From NCBI RefSeq assembly GCF_011250645.1, contig NZ_JAANNO010000006.1, positions 156,235-220,234 of the forward strand: a stretch of 64,000 bases of DNA. Direction: 5' to 3'. The notes beneath the pieces were generated by a model. The model had not been told where the DNA came from. It did no database searches and saw nothing but the letters and a program-made list of their open reading frames with translations. The stretch comes from Motilibacter aurantiacus. GTDB taxonomy: Bacteria > Actinomycetota > Actinomycetes > Motilibacterales > Motilibacteraceae. The position numbers and the translations under genes are program-made. Shown here in pieces: positions 44,363 to 53,832 of the stretch. Each line of letters begins with the position of its first letter. Position 1 is the first letter of the stretch.

Positions 44363-45526
44363 GTGACAGAGCACGTCTTCGCACAACGCCTGAACAACGC
44401 GCCCGGGGCGACGGTGACGCCTCGGCTCCCCCCGCGGGCCGGGCTCGGGCCACTGGTGCCTGACGTGCAGCGGCTCGCGGTGCTGCGCTCGGGTGGCCTG
44501 GGCGACCTCGTGGGCGCCGAGCCGGCCGTCGCCGCGCTGCGGGCGGCGTACCCGGACGCGGAGATCACCCTGCTCGGCGCGGAGCAGATGCGCCCGCTGG
44601 TCGAGGGGCGGCCCGGGCCGTGGGACCGGTTCGAGGCGGTGCCGCTGGTGCCGGGCGTACGCGGGGGCGCTGGCCCGGACGCCTCCCCGGAGGAGGTGGA
44701 GCGGTGGGCGGCAGCCCGCCGGGAGGACGCCTTCGACCTCGCGGTGCAGCTGCACGGCGGTGGCGGCAACGCGAACCCGCTGCTGCGCCGCGTCGGCGCG
44801 CGGGTCACCGCCGGGCCTGCCGCCCCGGACGCGCCGAAGCTCGACGTGACGGTCCCGTGGACCCCGTTCCAGCCGGACGCCCTGCGCTGGCTGGAGGTCG
44901 CGGCCGCGCTCGGCGCTCCCCCGCTCCGGCTCACCCCGCGGCTCAGCGTCACCGAGGAGGACCGCGCCGCCGCCGCGTCTGCGCTGGCGGGCCTGCCCGC
45001 GGGCCGGCCGCTGGCCGCCCTGCACCTGGGGGCCAGCGACCCGCGCCGCTGCTGGCCGGCGGAGAAGTTCGCCGCGGTGGCGGACGCGCTGGCCGACGCC
45101 GGCGCGACGGTGCTGGTCGTCGGCTCCGCGGCGGACGCGGGTCGCGCCGACCGGCTGCTCGCCGCGGCCAGCCACTCCGGGTCGGTGGTCCCGCTGGTGG
45201 GGCGGGTCGGCCTCGACGGGCTGCTCGGGGCGCTCGAGCGCTGCGCCCTGCTGGTCGGCAACGACTCCGGCCCGCGCCATCTGGCTGCGGCGATCGGGAC
45301 CCCGACCGTCGGGGTGTTCACGAGCGCCAACCTCGTCGACGTGGCTCCGCTGGCGCGGGCCTGGCACCGGGTGGCGGTGTCGTGGACGCCGCGCTGCGCG
45401 CGGTGCGGGCGGGGCTACCTGCAGGGCGACTGCGGCCACGGCGAGACGGCGCTCGACGACGTCCGGGCCGAGGAGGTCGTCGGGCTGGCACTGGAGCTGT
45501 GGGAGCAGTCGCTCGCCACCCCCTGA
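44363..45526 (+). CDS. Glycosyltransferase family 9 (heptosyltransferase-like)
   Basis: Up to 387 residues. GT-B fold of family 9: LAVLRSGGLGDLVGAEPAV near the start binds the phosphate donor; the C-terminal half has LAALHLGASDPRRCWPAEKF and LVGNDSGPRHLAAAIGTPTVG, the family motif. A CARCGRGYLQGDCGHG segment near the end contains three cysteines. Actinobacteria lack LPS, so the acceptor is probably another wall or exopolysaccharide. The start is uncertain: GTG 44456 (VPDVQRLAVLR) fits the family better and would leave 116 bases for divergent promoters, whereas GTG 44363 leaves 23. Confidence 0.85.
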   Translation: MTEHVFAQRLNNAPGATVTPRLPPRAGLGPLVPDVQRLAVLRSGGLGDLVGAEPAVAALRAAYPDAEITLLGAEQMRPLVEGRPGPWDRFEAVPLVPGVRGGAGPDASPEEVERWAAARREDAFDLAVQLHGGGGNANPLLRRVGARVTAGPAAPDAPKLDVTVPWTPFQPDALRWLEVAAALGAPPLRLTPRLSVTEEDRAAAASALAGLPAGRPLAALHLGASDPRRCWPAEKFAAVADALADAGATVLVVGSAADAGRADRLLAAASHSGSVVPLVGRVGLDGLLGALERCALLVGNDSGPRHLAAAIGTPTVGVFTSANLVDVAPLARAWHRVAVSWTPRCARCGRGYLQGDCGHGETALDDVRAEEVVGLALELWEQSLATP

Positions 45527-45543
45527 GACCCCTGCCGCACGCG

Positions 45544-45587
45544 AGAAGGCGCCCTTGTGACGGCCTACCGTCAGAAGGGCGCCTTCT
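45544..45587. terminator. Extended hairpin between GT9 and acnA
   Basis: AGAAGGCGCCCTT (45544-45556) pairs with AAGGGCGCCTTCT (45575-45587), and inside TGACGG pairs with CCGTCA. It lies between the two converging genes and is probably bidirectional. Confidence 0.9.
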
Positions 45588-45623
45588 GCCCATGCGGGCA
45601 CGCGGCGGCCGGAGCCGCGGGCG

Positions 45624-48464
<2,841 letters not shown>

Positions 48465-48546
48465 GAGCGCTCTCCTCCCAATGCGTCCCGGTGCGGGACC
48501 AAGGCAATCTCGCTCATCCTGCCCCGCTCCCGCCTCCGTCAGGCAG

Positions 48547-48565
48547 TAAGGCGAGGCTTACCTGG
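48547..48565. promoter_or_regulatory. IdeR/DtxR-like iron box between acnA and cbiX
   Basis: TAAGGCGAGGCTTACCTGG matches 13 of 19 positions of the IdeR/DmdR consensus TTAGGTTAGGCTAACCTAA, including the AGGCT-ACCT core. It lies about 12 bp from the palindrome at 48577. The match is suggestive only; the proposed link is an iron-sulfur enzyme (aconitase) and a chelatase under iron control. Confidence 0.5.
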
Positions 48566-48576
48566 ACCTGACGATA

Positions 48577-48594
48577 TATCTCGACGTCGAGATA
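48577..48594. promoter_or_regulatory. 18-bp perfect palindrome in the acnA/cbiX control region
   Basis: TATCTCGACGTCGAGATA is a perfect palindrome. For cbiX it would lie between CTGACG (48568-48573) and TACTTT (48593-48598), a possible -35/-10 pair with a 19-base spacer. On the minus strand TATATC (48574-48579) could be the acnA -10. The form resembles MarR-family sites; the MarR protein TamR is known to act on aconitase in Streptomyces coelicolor. Whether this is a TamR-type site is inference. Confidence 0.7.
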
Positions 48595-48630
48595 CTTTCA
48601 CTGTAGCCGCCGCCGGGTCACACTGTCGCG

Positions 48631-49638
48631 GTGTCCGTCACTGCCGTCGTCCTTCCGCCCCCCTCGACCGCCACCACCTCCCGGCCCCCACTGCTGATCG
48701 TGGGTCACGGGACGCGCGACGCCGCCGGGGTCGAGCAGTTCACGGGCTTCACCCGCCGGGTCGCCGCCCTCATGGCCGGACGCGGCGTCGCGGTCGGTGG
48801 CGGGCTGATCGAGCTCGCGCCTCCCCCGCTGATGGACGCCGTGGCCGGCCTGGTCGGGGCCGGCCACCGCCATCTCGTCGCCGTGCCGCTGATGCTCGTC
48901 GCCGCGGGCCACGCCAAGGGCGACATCCCCGCGGCGCTCGACCGGGAGCGGGAGCGCCACCCCGCGATGACGTACGCGTACGGCCGCCCGCTCGCCGCCG
49001 ACCCGCGCATCCTCGACGCGCTGGACGAGCGGCTGTCGGCGGTGCTCGACGACGCCGAGCGGGCCGGGACGCACGTCGTCCTCGTCGGGCGTGGGTCGAC
49101 CGACCCGGACGCCAACGCCGAGGTCTTCCGGGCCGGCCGGCTCTTCGAGGAGGGGCGCGGCCTGGCGGGCGTCGAGTCCTCGTTCATCAGCCTGGCCAGG
49201 CCCGGCGTCCCGGCCGCGCTCGAGCGCTGCCGCATGCTCGGCGCCGCGCGGGTCGTGGTGCTGCCGTACTTCATGTTCGCCGGCGTGCTGCCCGACCGGA
49301 TCGTCGCGCAGGCGCAGGCCTGGGCGGCCGAGCACCCGGAGGTCGACGTCCGCTGCGCGGGCCTGATCGGGGACTGCGACCAGCTCGCCGAGGTGGTGAT
49401 CTCCCGGTACGAGGAGGCGGTCGCCGGCGGCATCAGGAACAACTGCGACACCTGCATGTACCGCATCGCGATGCCGGGGCGCGAGGCCAAGGTCGGCCTC
49501 CCGCAGGCCCCGCACGATCACCCGGACGACCCGGCGCACCCGCACGGCCATTCCCACGACCACGGGCACCCGCACGGCCATTCCCACGACCACGGGCACC
49601 CCCACCCGCACGGGCATCCCCACGCGCACGCCCACTGA
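48631..49638 (+). CDS. cbiX: CbiX-type sirohydrochlorin chelatase with histidine-rich tail
   Basis: Inserts cobalt (cobalamin) or iron (siroheme) into sirohydrochlorin. It has 335 residues: a class II chelatase repeated twice (HGTRDAAGVEQF ... VPLMLVAAGHAKGDIP, then VLVGRGSTDPDAN ... VVLPYFMFAGVLPDRI). A CDTCMYR motif with two cysteines follows, and the last 40 residues are histidine-rich (HGHSHDHGHPHGH in part), a metal-storage tail common in cobaltochelatases. GTG 48631 lies 37 bases after the palindrome. cobK and cobF at the end of the window suggest cobalamin; cysG at the start suggests siroheme. The metal is undecided. Confidence 0.92.
   Translation: MSVTAVVLPPPSTATTSRPPLLIVGHGTRDAAGVEQFTGFTRRVAALMAGRGVAVGGGLIELAPPPLMDAVAGLVGAGHRHLVAVPLMLVAAGHAKGDIPAALDRERERHPAMTYAYGRPLAADPRILDALDERLSAVLDDAERAGTHVVLVGRGSTDPDANAEVFRAGRLFEEGRGLAGVESSFISLARPGVPAALERCRMLGAARVVVLPYFMFAGVLPDRIVAQAQAWAAEHPEVDVRCAGLIGDCDQLAEVVISRYEEAVAGGIRNNCDTCMYRIAMPGREAKVGLPQAPHDHPDDPAHPHGHSHDHGHPHGHSHDHGHPHPHGHPHAHAH
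49541..49600 (+). repeat. Two exact 30-bp direct repeats in the CbiX histidine tail
   Basis: The unit 49541-49570 recurs at 49571-49600 without change and encodes ten residues of His/Gly/Asp/Pro. Perfect identity suggests a recent slip duplication that lengthened the metal-binding tail. Confidence 0.85.
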
Positions 49639-49659
49639 GCCGAGGAGCACGCGGCGCCG

Positions 49660-49947
49660 ACCGCCGCCATCACCGCCGCGACGCGCGCCGCGTACGACGA
49701 AGACGCGGCTCAGGACGTACGGGCTGGCGTCGAGCCCGCGGGCGACGGCGAAGCCCGCCGGGCGGCCGGCCGGCGTCCGGACCCACGCCGCACGGCCCGG
49801 GCCCGTCGAGGCCTGCTGCAGGCGCTCGTCGCGGTACCTCCCGTCGACGACGGAAGCACAGGTCGGTAGTCCGCCAGGTCGTGCTGGACGAGCTGCCAGA
49901 GCCTGCCGCAGGTCCCGGTCCTCGCGGGAGGCCCGGCGCAGGGTCAT
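49660..49947 (-). pseudogene. Decayed GNAT acetyltransferase
   Basis: This 340-base gap (49639-49977) holds remains of an acetyltransferase. From ATG 49947 the frame reads MTLRRASREDRDLRQ; the next conserved part, LWQLVQHDLADYRPVLPSSTG, is in another frame; then YRDERLQQASTGPGRAAWV and RPAGFAVARGLDASPYVLS return to the first. The N-terminal half thus has two compensating frame changes. After VVRGARRGG the acetyl-CoA-binding C-terminus is missing. The remainder abuts the end of cbiX. The family is recognised from the DERL and GF-VRGLD-S patterns of a common actinobacterial GNAT group. Confidence 0.6.
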
Positions 49948-49977
49948 ACCGTCCGACGCCGCGCCCACGACGCGAGC

Positions 49978-50874
49978 CTAGGCCTGCCCCAGCTTCGCCG
50001 GCGCCAGGACGATGTCGACCCGCGTGACGCGCCCGTCGACGACGGTCAGCGCGGCGACCGAGCTCAGCCGCCCCTCCGCGTAGAACGCGAGCCCCGGCCC
50101 GCCGTTGACGAGAATCGCCTCGACGCGGTCGCCTGCCCCCCACTTGCGCTTCTGCGCGACCCCCAGCAGGAAGCGGGCCACCCGCTCGGCGCCGGTGACC
50201 GGCCGGCGGGCCGCGTTGACGACCCCGCCGCCGTCGCTCGTGAGGACGACGTCGGGGTCGAGCAGGGACACCAGCCCGGCGAGGTCGCCGTTGCCCGCCG
50301 CCTCGAGGAAGGCCGACACCGTCTTCCCGTGTGCGCCGGCGGGCACGTCCATCCGAGGCGCCCCCGCCTTGACGTGCGCCCGCGCCCGCACGGCGAGCTG
50401 CCGGACGGCCGCCGGGGTCCGGCCGACCACGTCGGCCACCTCCGACAGCGGCATGCCGAACACCTCGTGCAGCACCCAGACCACGCGCTCGGCCGGCGAC
50501 AGCGTCTCCAGCACGACCATGAGCGCGTAGCTCACCGAGTCGTCGAGCGTGACGCGGTCCGCGGGGTCACCGACGCCCGACGACGGCTGTGCAGGCGCGT
50601 CGAACAGGGGCTCGGGCAGCCACGGCCCGACGTACGCCTCGCGCTGGACCCGCGCCGACCGCAGCACGTCGAGCGCCCGGCGCGACACGGCCACCACCGA
50701 CCACGCCTCGACGTCGCGCACCGCCTCGTCGGCATCGGCGGCCACGAGCCTCAGCCAGCAGTCCGAGACGACGTCCTCGGCCTCCGCCACCGTGCCGACG
50801 ACGGCGTACGCGATGCCGACCAGCCGGGAGCGGATGCGCGTGTAGTCCGCGGCCAGCTCCTCGGGCCTCGTCAC
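49978..50874 (-). CDS. sigJ: ECF41-group sigma factor (SigJ-like) with SnoaL-like C-terminus
   Basis: A 298-residue extracytoplasmic-function sigma factor. Sigma region 2 is AYAVVGTVAEAEDVVSDCWLRL and region 4 is LSPAERVVWVLHEVFGMPLSEVADVVGRTPAAVRQL. The C-terminal 120 residues form a SnoaL-like domain with TSDGGGVVNAARRPV, the DGGG motif known to control ECF41 activity in place of an anti-sigma factor. GTG 50874 overlaps the stop of the NmrA-like oxidoreductase, the usual ECF41 partner. Matching promoters (TGTCACA-N16-CGTC) lie before that operon and face the divergent gene, so autoregulation is expected. Confidence 0.93.
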   Translation of the reverse strand: MTRPEELAADYTRIRSRLVGIAYAVVGTVAEAEDVVSDCWLRLVAADADEAVRDVEAWSVVAVSRRALDVLRSARVQREAYVGPWLPEPLFDAPAQPSSGVGDPADRVTLDDSVSYALMVVLETLSPAERVVWVLHEVFGMPLSEVADVVGRTPAAVRQLAVRARAHVKAGAPRMDVPAGAHGKTVSAFLEAAGNGDLAGLVSLLDPDVVLTSDGGGVVNAARRPVTGAERVARFLLGVAQKRKWGAGDRVEAILVNGGPGLAFYAEGRLSSVAALTVVDGRVTRVDIVLAPAKLGQA

Positions 50875-51623
50875 GGGCGGCCACCGCTCGTGGCGAGGAG
50901 GTACTCGTCGTACGTCTGCTTCGCGTGCACGAAGTCACCTTCGGGCAACAGGCCACCGCCCGACAAGGCCCTCCCGGTGGCACCGGGGACGGGGACGGGG
51001 ATGACGAGCCGGCGCGAGCCCTGCGCACTCAGCAGCCGGCGCACCATCTCCGGCATCATCAGCTGCTCCGGCCCGGCGATGGGCGTCGCCATCCCCTGCG
51101 GCTCCCGCTGCACGAGCCGGACGAGCTCGGCGGCGACCTCGCGGGCGGCGACCGGTCGGCTGAGCATCCGGGGCACGGGGACGAGCGGCCCGCGCACCCC
51201 GCTGAGCAACTGCCCGGCGAACTCGTGGAACTGCGTGGCACGCAGCACGGTCCAGGGGCCCCCGCCGGCCGCGAGCAGCTCCTCCTGCCGGAGCTTGCCG
51301 GCGTAGTAGCCGAGGCCGACCCGGTCGACGCCCACCACCGAGAGCGCGACGAGGTGGCGGACGCCGGCGCGGGCCGACGCGTCGAGCAGGTGGCTGGTCG
51401 CCGTCCCGAAGTAGCCCAGCGACCGGGCCCGGCTCGTCGTCGTCACGTTGCCCACGTCGACCACGGCGTCTGCCCCGTCCAGCGCCGCGTCCAGGCCGCG
51501 CCCCGTCGTCAGGTCGACCCCGTGCGACCGGGAGAGCACGACAGGCGTGCAACCACTGCTGCGTAGTTCCTGAATCACGAGTCGTCCCATGAGGCCCGTC
51601 CCGCCCGCCACCGCGATCGTCAT
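50871..51623 (-). CDS. NmrA-like NAD(P)-binding oxidoreductase, ECF41 partner
   Basis: A 250-residue atypical short-chain dehydrogenase. Rossmann motif MTIAVAGGTGLMGRLVIQEL, then VVDVGNVTTTSRARSLGYF and HLVALSVVGVDRVGLGYYAGKL, with the active-site Tyr-x3-Lys-like YYAGK. ECF41 sigma factors commonly control such oxidoreductases. Start: ATG 51623 is chosen because the ECF41 promoter (51644-51670, minus strand) would place the transcript start near 51636, making the longest start at 51671 impossible; ATG 51636 is also possible. The stop overlaps the sigma gene by four bases. Substrate unknown. Confidence 0.88.
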   Translation of the reverse strand: MTIAVAGGTGLMGRLVIQELRSSGCTPVVLSRSHGVDLTTGRGLDAALDGADAVVDVGNVTTTSRARSLGYFGTATSHLLDASARAGVRHLVALSVVGVDRVGLGYYAGKLRQEELLAAGGGPWTVLRATQFHEFAGQLLSGVRGPLVPVPRMLSRPVAAREVAAELVRLVQREPQGMATPIAGPEQLMMPEMVRRLLSAQGSRRLVIPVPVPGATGRALSGGGLLPEGDFVHAKQTYDEYLLATSGGRP

Positions 51624-51643
51624 CCCGTTCGTCATGCCGGATG

Positions 51644-51670
51644 GACGGGCGAGGGCGCGCAGGTGTGACA
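51644..51670 (-). promoter_or_regulatory. ECF41 promoter of the oxidoreductase-sigma operon
   Basis: Read on the minus strand: TGTCACA (51670-51664), 16 bases, CGTC (51647-51644). This agrees with the published ECF41 promoter (TGTCACA and CGTC separated by about 14-16 bases). The transcript would begin close to the start codon. Confidence 0.85.
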
Positions 51671-51690
51671 TCAGGAGGGCGAGGCGGCCA

Positions 51691-51717
51691 TGTCACACGC
51701 CGCGGCAGTGTCCCGTC
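51691..51717 (+). promoter_or_regulatory. ECF41 promoter facing the NADH dehydrogenase gene
   Basis: TGTCACA (51691-51697), 16 bases, CGTC (51714-51717): the same elements and spacing as the opposite promoter, 20 bp away. The gene starting at 51770 has GGAGGG before the ATG. Inferred: the sigma factor also controls that gene. Confidence 0.82.
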
Positions 51718-51769
51718 CTCGTGGTGAAGGCGCCCATCAGGGACGCCGGAAGCCCGCCAGGAGGGCACC

Positions 51770-53430
51770 ATGAGCAACGGTCGGAGGCGCATCGTCATCG
51801 TCGGCGGAGGGTTCGCGGGGTTCTACGCCCTGCGCCACCTGCAGCGGCACCTGCCGCGCGGGCGGGCCGAGCTGGTCCTCGTCAACCCGACGGACTACCT
51901 GCTCTACAGCCCGCTCCTACCGGAGGTGGCCACCGGGTCGTCGAGGCACGGCACATCGCTGTCTCGCTGCGCCGCGCGCTGCCGAAGGCCCGGCTCGTCC
52001 TCGGCCGCGTGTCCGCCGGGGACCTGTCCGGCCGGACCGTCACGGTCCGCTCGATCGACGCGAACGGCGAGGAGCGGGACGAGGCCCTGCACTGGGACCG
52101 ACTGGCACTCACGCCCGGGTCGGTCACCCGGCAGTTCGCGATCCCCGGCGCGCCGGACCACGCCCGCGGGCTCAAGACGCTCGTCGAGGCGGTCTACCTG
52201 CGTGACCACCTGCTGCGCCAGCTCGACCTGGCCGATGCGCTGCCCGACACGGCCGAGGGCCGCGCCGAGCGGGCCGCACTGCTCACGGTGGTGGCGGTCG
52301 GCGCCGGCTACACCGGCACCGAGGTCGTCGCGCGGACCCAGCGCTGGCTGCGCCGGATCGAGCGGCGGTGGAGCCGGACGAACGCGCGCGACGTGCGGTG
52401 GGTGCTCGTGGACGTCTCGCCGACGGTCCTGCCCGAGCTCGGACCGAGCCTGGGCCGGCGGGCGCTGCGCCTGCTGGAGAAGCGCGGCGTCGAGGTGCGG
52501 CTGGGCGTCTCGGTCGCCGCGGGCGACGAGCGGGCCGTGCGGCTGACCGACGGCACCGCGGTCGCCACGCGCACCCTGCTCTGGGGAGCCGGCGTCGCCC
52601 CCAGCCCGTTGATCGAGAGCCTCGGCCTGCCCACCCGCCGCGGGCGCCTCGTCGTCGAGCCGGACCTGTCGGTCCCAGGCCTGGCCGGTGTCTGGGCCGC
52701 GGGCGACGCGGCCGCGGTCCCCGACCTGACCGCCGCGAAGCTCGACGGGGAGCGTCCGGCGACCCCGCCCACCGCCCAGCACGCGCAGCGCCAGGGCACC
52801 GCGCTCGGCCGGAACATCGCGGCGAGCCTCGGGGTCGGCACGCCCCGGGCGTACAAGCACAAGGACCTCGGCCTCGTCACGGACCTCGGCGGCTGGGACG
52901 CCGTGGCCAAGCCGCTCGGCGTGCCGCTCACCGGGCCGCTCGCCAAGGTGGTCACGCGGGCCTACCACCTGTACGCCCTCCCGGCCATGGCGAACCGGCT
53001 GCGCGTCGCTGCCGACTGGCTGTGGCAGAGCGTGCTCCCGCCGGAGTCGACGCAGCTGTGGGTCGTCCGGTCGGAGGACGCGCGGCTGGCGGTCGCCCAG
53101 GGGACCGGGATCTACGGGCCGCCGGCGCACGCCGGGCGGCGGACGAGGCGGCCCGGGCACCGGGCCTTCAGCCGCTACAGCCGGACGAGGGGGCCGGTGT
53201 CCCTGGTCAGGGCGAGCAGCAGCTCGCGGGCGCGGCGCAGCTGGTCGACGTCGTACCCGCCCTCGTACAGCCCGGCGACCGCGGTGCCGTCGGCCGCCCG
53301 CACGACGAGGAAGGTGCGCTGGGGGTCCAGCCCGTCGGCCGACAGGGCGGCGTCCCACCGCTGCTGGTCCCGGCGCATCGCCTCGGTCACGCCGGGGACG
53401 GAGGACAGCGCGGCGACGAGCAGGACGTAG
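51770..53430 (+). pseudogene. ndh: Type II NADH dehydrogenase, frameshifted
   Basis: Membrane-surface FAD enzyme that passes electrons from NADH to quinone. From ATG 51770 the first 55 residues (RRRIVIVGGGFAGFYALRHL, then DYLLYSPLLPEVATG) are intact. At the GGG of 51935-51937 one base is missing: the frame continues to a stop at 52546, while the rest (EARHIAVSLRRALPKARL onwards, with TVVAVGAGYTGTEVVA and GVWAAGDAAAVPD) is in another frame. The downstream part runs without stop to 53430, over most of the converging tetR gene, beyond the expected end near 53130, so the native stop also seems lost. Either a decaying gene or an assembly error in a G-run. Its ECF41 promoter remains intact. Confidence 0.75.
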
Positions 53431-53747
53431 TCCACGTCGAGCGTGTCCTCGATGAGGGCGTCGAACGTCACGCGCACGTACGCCCGGGCCAGCCGGCCCG
53501 GAGCACGGTCGGCCGGGTCGACGGCGCTCTGCACGGCCTGGAAGAACTGGTCGGCCTGGTCGTTCGCGACCTCGAGCAGCAGGGCGTCGCGGGAGCCGAA
53601 GTGGTGCAGCAGGCCGCCCTTGGAGACGCCGGCGTGCCGGGCCACGACGTCGAGGCTCACCCCTGCCCCGTGGGCGACGACCGCGCGCGCAGCGGCGTCC
53701 AGCACCGCACGTCGGGTCCTCGCCGTGTCCCGCTCGCGTGGTGGCAC
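53175..53747 (-). CDS. TetR-family regulator of the adjacent MFS transporter
   Basis: A 190-residue repressor. The N-terminal helix-turn-helix is ARTRRAVLDAAARAVVAHG, then VSLDVVARHAGVSKGGLLHHF, typical of TetR. The C-terminal ligand domain contains a tyrosine/aspartate-rich helix (LIEDTLDVDYVLLVAAL). GTG 53747 is used, with GGGAGGG four bases before it; the longer ORF runs under the MFS gene. It is divergent from the transporter with 85 bases between starts that hold two CCGACC-N4-GGTCGG-type sites. Its own 3' end overlaps the frameshifted NADH dehydrogenase frame. Confidence 0.92.
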   Translation of the reverse strand: MPPRERDTARTRRAVLDAAARAVVAHGAGVSLDVVARHAGVSKGGLLHHFGSRDALLLEVANDQADQFFQAVQSAVDPADRAPGRLARAYVRVTFDALIEDTLDVDYVLLVAALSSVPGVTEAMRRDQQRWDAALSADGLDPQRTFLVVRAADGTAVAGLYEGGYDVDQLRRARELLLALTRDTGPLVRL

Positions 53748-53783
53748 CGCGCCCTCCCGTGCACCGAGTTGGCTCCAGCATAG

Positions 53784-53820
53784 CCGACCAGATGGTTTGC
53801 AGTGCCGACCGAATGGTCGG
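53784..53820. promoter_or_regulatory. Two TetR-type operator sites, 21 bp apart
   Basis: CCGACC-GAAT-GGTCGG (53805-53820) is a perfect inverted repeat, and CCGACC-AGAT-GGTTTG (53784-53799) an imperfect one with the same arms. Both lie between the divergent tetR and MFS starts; the first is 12 bases before the MFS ATG. Autoregulation with repression of the transporter is inferred. Confidence 0.75.
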
Positions 53821-53832
53821 TACGGTGCGAGC

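Noticed and set aside
51937-53430. Independent gene starting after the ndh frame break.
   Set aside because: It would lack the FAD-binding N-terminus that is present, in another frame, directly upstream with a promoter and ribosome site.
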